Positions 61,750-64,000 of a DNA stretch of 64,000 nucleotides are shown here, in pieces; the first letter of the stretch is position 1, and each line of letters starts with the position of its first letter. The position numbers and the translations under genes were made by a program. The stretch lies in contig NZ_CP155619.1 of NCBI RefSeq assembly GCF_039697315.1, positions 5,704,001 to 5,768,000 on the forward strand, given 5' to 3'. Origin of the DNA: Pseudomonas abietaniphila. Its GTDB lineage: Bacteria > Pseudomonadota > Gammaproteobacteria > Pseudomonadales > Pseudomonadaceae. Below the pieces are notes generated by a model that made no database searches, had not been told where the DNA came from, and worked only from the letters and a program-made list of their open reading frames with translations.

Positions 61750-63954
61750 ATGGAAATCAAGGTCAACTTTCTCGACAATCTCCGACTTGAAGCCAAGTTC
61801 GATGACTTCACGGTGATTGCCGATCAGCCCATCCGCTACAAGGGCGATGGTTCGGCACCGGGGCCGTTCGATTACTTTCTGGCGTCATCGGCGCTGTGCG
61901 CTGCCTACTTCGTGAAGCTGTACTGCGACACGCGCAACATCCCCACCGAGCACATTCGTCTCTCGCAGAACAACATCGTTGACCCTGAAAACCGCTACAA
62001 CCAGATCTTCAAGATTCAGGTCGAACTGCCGGCCGATATCTCCGACAAGGACCGCCAGGGCATCTTGCGCTCCATTGACCGCTGCACCGTCAAGAAGGTC
62101 GTGCAGGCTGGGCCCGAGTTTGTGATCGAGGAGGTCGAGAACCTGGACGCCGATGCCCAGGCGCTGTTGATGCCTGCTTCGACTTCAGAGTCCGGCACCT
62201 ACATCGCGGGCAAGGACCTGCCGCTGGAGCAGACCATCGCCAACATGTCCGGCATCCTGGCGGGTCTGGGCATGAAGATCGAAATCGCCTCATGGCGCAA
62301 TATCGTGCCCAACGTGTGGTCGCTGCACATCCGTGACGCTCACTCGCCGATGTGCTTCACCAACGGCAAGGGCGCCACCAAGGAAAGCGCGCTGGCGTCG
62401 GCGCTGGGTGAGTTCATCGAGCGGCTCAACTGCAACTTCTTCTACAACGATCAGTTCTGGGGCGAAGACATCGCCAACGCCGAGTTCGTGCATTACCCGG
62501 ACGAGCGCTGGTTCAAGCCCGGCCCCAACGATGCGCTGCCGACCGAGATCCTCGACGACTATTGCCTGGCGATTTACAACCCGGACGGAGAATTGCTGGG
62601 GTCGCACCTGTACGACACCAACTCCGGCAACACGCAGCGTGGCATCTGTTCGCTGCCCTTTGTTCGCCAGTCAGATGGCGAGACTGTGTATTTCCCGTCC
62701 AACCTGATCGAAAACCTATACCTGAGCAACGGCATGAGCGCGGGCAACACGCTGGCCGAAGCGCAAGTGCAGTGCTTGTCGGAAATCTTCGAACGCGCGG
62801 TCAAACGCGAAATCCTCGAAGGTGAAATGGCGCTGCCGGACGTGCCGCAGGACGTGCTGGCGAAGTACCCGAGCATCCTAGCGGGCATCAAGGGTCTGGA
62901 GGAGCAGGGCTTCCCGGTGTTGGTGAAGGATGCATCGCTGGGCGGGGAATTCCCGGTCATGTGCGTGACTTTGATGAACCCGCGCACGGGCGGTGTATTC
63001 GCGTCTTTTGGCGCCCACCCAAGCCTGGAAATCGCACTGGAGCGCAGTCTGACCGAATTGCTGCAGGGGCGCAGTTTTGAAGGGCTGAATGACCTGCCAC
63101 AGCCGACCTTTGAAGGCCAGGCGGTGATCGAGCCGAACAATTTCGTGGAGCACTTCATCGACTCCAGCGGTGTGGTGTCGTGGCGTTTCTTCAGTGCAAA
63201 GCCGGATTTCGAATTCGTCGAGTGGGACTTCTCCGGTTACGGCGAAGACTCCAATGCCCAGGAAGCGGCCACGCTGTTCGGTATCCTCGAAGGCATGGGC
63301 AAAGAAGTGTACATGGCGGTTTATGAGCACATCGGTGCCAAGGCCTGCCGCATCCTGGTGCCGGATTACTCGGAAATCTATCCGGTTGACGACCTGATAT
63401 GGGACAACACCAACAAGGCCCTGCAGTTCCGCGCCGACATCCTGAACCTGCACAGCCTGAGTAAAGTCGGCCTGCGCACGCTGGCCAAGCGCCTGGAAGA
63501 CAGCGAGCTGGACGATTACACCGACATCAAGACGTTGATCGGCATCGAATTCGACGACAACACGGCGTGGGGGCAGTTGACCATTCTGGAGTTGAGGCTG
63601 CTGATCTACCTCGCGCTGCAGAAGTTCGAACAGGCGAAAGATCTGGTAGAAGCGTTCCTGCAATACAACGACAACACGGTCGAGCGCGGCTTGTTCTACC
63701 AGGCCGTCAACGTTGTGCTGGAGATGGAACTGGACGACGATCTGGAACTGGCCGACTACGAGGTCAACTTCCGTCGCATGTTCGGTGACGAGCGCATGGA
63801 CGCCGCCATCGGTTCGGTGAACGGCAGTATGCGTTTCTACGGCCTGACCCCGACCAGCCTGAAGCTCGAAGGGCTCGACCGGCACCTGCGGTTGATCGAA
63901 AGCTATAAGAAGCTGCATTCGGCACGGGCCGCCACCGTGGCGTCGTCCCGCTGA
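61750..63954 (+). CDS. ycaO: OsmC-YcaO fusion protein
   Basis: 734 residues. N-terminal OsmC domain (about 1-135: MEIKVNFLDNLRLEAKFDDFTVIADQP, GPFDYFLASSALCAAYFVKLYC with the OsmC Cys). YcaO domain (about 150-560) with ATP-site motifs SALASALGEFIERLNC and QVQCLSEIFERAVKRE. YcaO enzymes activate amide backbones with ATP; E. coli YcaO affects RimO methylthiolation of ribosomal protein S12. The C-terminal 170 residues are helical (TPR-like). Substrate unknown. Confidence 0.85.
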   Translation: MEIKVNFLDNLRLEAKFDDFTVIADQPIRYKGDGSAPGPFDYFLASSALCAAYFVKLYCDTRNIPTEHIRLSQNNIVDPENRYNQIFKIQVELPADISDKDRQGILRSIDRCTVKKVVQAGPEFVIEEVENLDADAQALLMPASTSESGTYIAGKDLPLEQTIANMSGILAGLGMKIEIASWRNIVPNVWSLHIRDAHSPMCFTNGKGATKESALASALGEFIERLNCNFFYNDQFWGEDIANAEFVHYPDERWFKPGPNDALPTEILDDYCLAIYNPDGELLGSHLYDTNSGNTQRGICSLPFVRQSDGETVYFPSNLIENLYLSNGMSAGNTLAEAQVQCLSEIFERAVKREILEGEMALPDVPQDVLAKYPSILAGIKGLEEQGFPVLVKDASLGGEFPVMCVTLMNPRTGGVFASFGAHPSLEIALERSLTELLQGRSFEGLNDLPQPTFEGQAVIEPNNFVEHFIDSSGVVSWRFFSAKPDFEFVEWDFSGYGEDSNAQEAATLFGILEGMGKEVYMAVYEHIGAKACRILVPDYSEIYPVDDLIWDNTNKALQFRADILNLHSLSKVGLRTLAKRLEDSELDDYTDIKTLIGIEFDDNTAWGQLTILELRLLIYLALQKFEQAKDLVEAFLQYNDNTVERGLFYQAVNVVLEMELDDDLELADYEVNFRRMFGDERMDAAIGSVNGSMRFYGLTPTSLKLEGLDRHLRLIESYKKLHSARAATVASSR

Positions 63955-63967
63955 CTGCAGTGACAGG

Positions 63968-63991
63968 AAAAGCACCCTCGGGTGCTTTTTT
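63968..63991 (+). terminator. Terminator of the OsmC-YcaO gene
   Basis: AGCACCCTCGGGTGCT folds and six T follow. Confidence 0.9.
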
Positions 63992-64000
63992 GTTGGGCGC

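Noticed and set aside
61473..61811. N-terminal extension of the 117-residue acidic protein
   Set aside because: It would overlap the start of the divergent OsmC-YcaO gene and lacks a ribosome binding site.

Overview
This window is about 64 kb of GC-rich chromosome from a fluorescent-type Pseudomonas (gammaproteobacterium). The support is gene content and order: a ppyR/norR pair, a dacB - yggL - roc2-type two-component system - dgt block with the same order as in P. aeruginosa as I remember it, PQQ-dependent membrane glucose dehydrogenase, PpyR- and YceH-type proteins, and several Pseudomonas-style REP/BIME palindromes. I see no phage, plasmid, insertion sequence or CRISPR array. Most genes look like core or soft-core chromosome; species cannot be fixed from the sequence alone.

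Layout. 1-7.6 kb: a truncated HAD-UbiA prenyltransferase, ppyR divergent from the nitric-oxide sensor norR with three GT-N7-AC boxes between them, REP repeats, an MFS transporter, an Nramp metal transporter and a DUF2214 membrane protein. 7.7-11.4 kb: a GNAT + C39-like peptidase fusion divergent from a RimK-like ATP-grasp ligase that is tightly followed by a CorA-like channel lacking the usual GMN motif; this is the best candidate for a poorly described peptide/amide-bond-forming system. 11.4-22.6 kb: PBP7 (pbpG), small Pseudomonas proteins, a shikimate-dehydrogenase-like enzyme (SdhL type), YceH, DUF1993, an MFS exporter, NhaR divergent from TerC, a lipoprotein with a C39-like fold but no catalytic Cys, and a PuuB-type oxidase. 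22.7-25.2 kb: two identical tRNA-Val(GAC) genes in 108-bp direct repeats bracketing three unknown genes. 25.3-32.5 kb: secreted proteins and lipoproteins, a complete NitT/TauT-type ABC importer, PBP4 (dacB) and yggL.

32.5-41.7 kb is a signalling block on the minus strand: a BvgS-type hybrid kinase and its LuxR-type regulator (Roc2-like), a stand-alone receiver, dGTPase, an EAL phosphodiesterase with a YkuI-like C-terminus, and a three-gene yqjD-yqjE-like membrane operon. 42-48.7 kb: ammonium channel, acyltransferase, glutaredoxin-like protein, pseudouridine synthase, histidine phosphatase and a PQQ-type sorbosone dehydrogenase lipoprotein. 48.7-49.3 kb holds a non-coding element made of five 37-bp tandem repeats between perfect 25-bp inverted repeats. 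49.3-57.2 kb: LacI-type regulator, two EamA transporters, a MocR regulator with a palindrome over its own start codon, a secreted protein, and glucose dehydrogenase (gcd). 57.5-64 kb: SnoaL-like, NUDIX, YghU-type glutathione transferase, a triple repeat block, Dyp-type peroxidase, a small acidic protein, and an OsmC-YcaO fusion.

Working together: recurring themes are cell-wall editing (pbpG, dacB), periplasmic sugar oxidation (gcd, sorbosone dehydrogenase), redox and nitrosative stress (norR, dyp, yghU), and sensory signalling with c-di-GMP turnover (roc2-like, EAL). Family calls come from motifs and remembered homologues; no database search was run.
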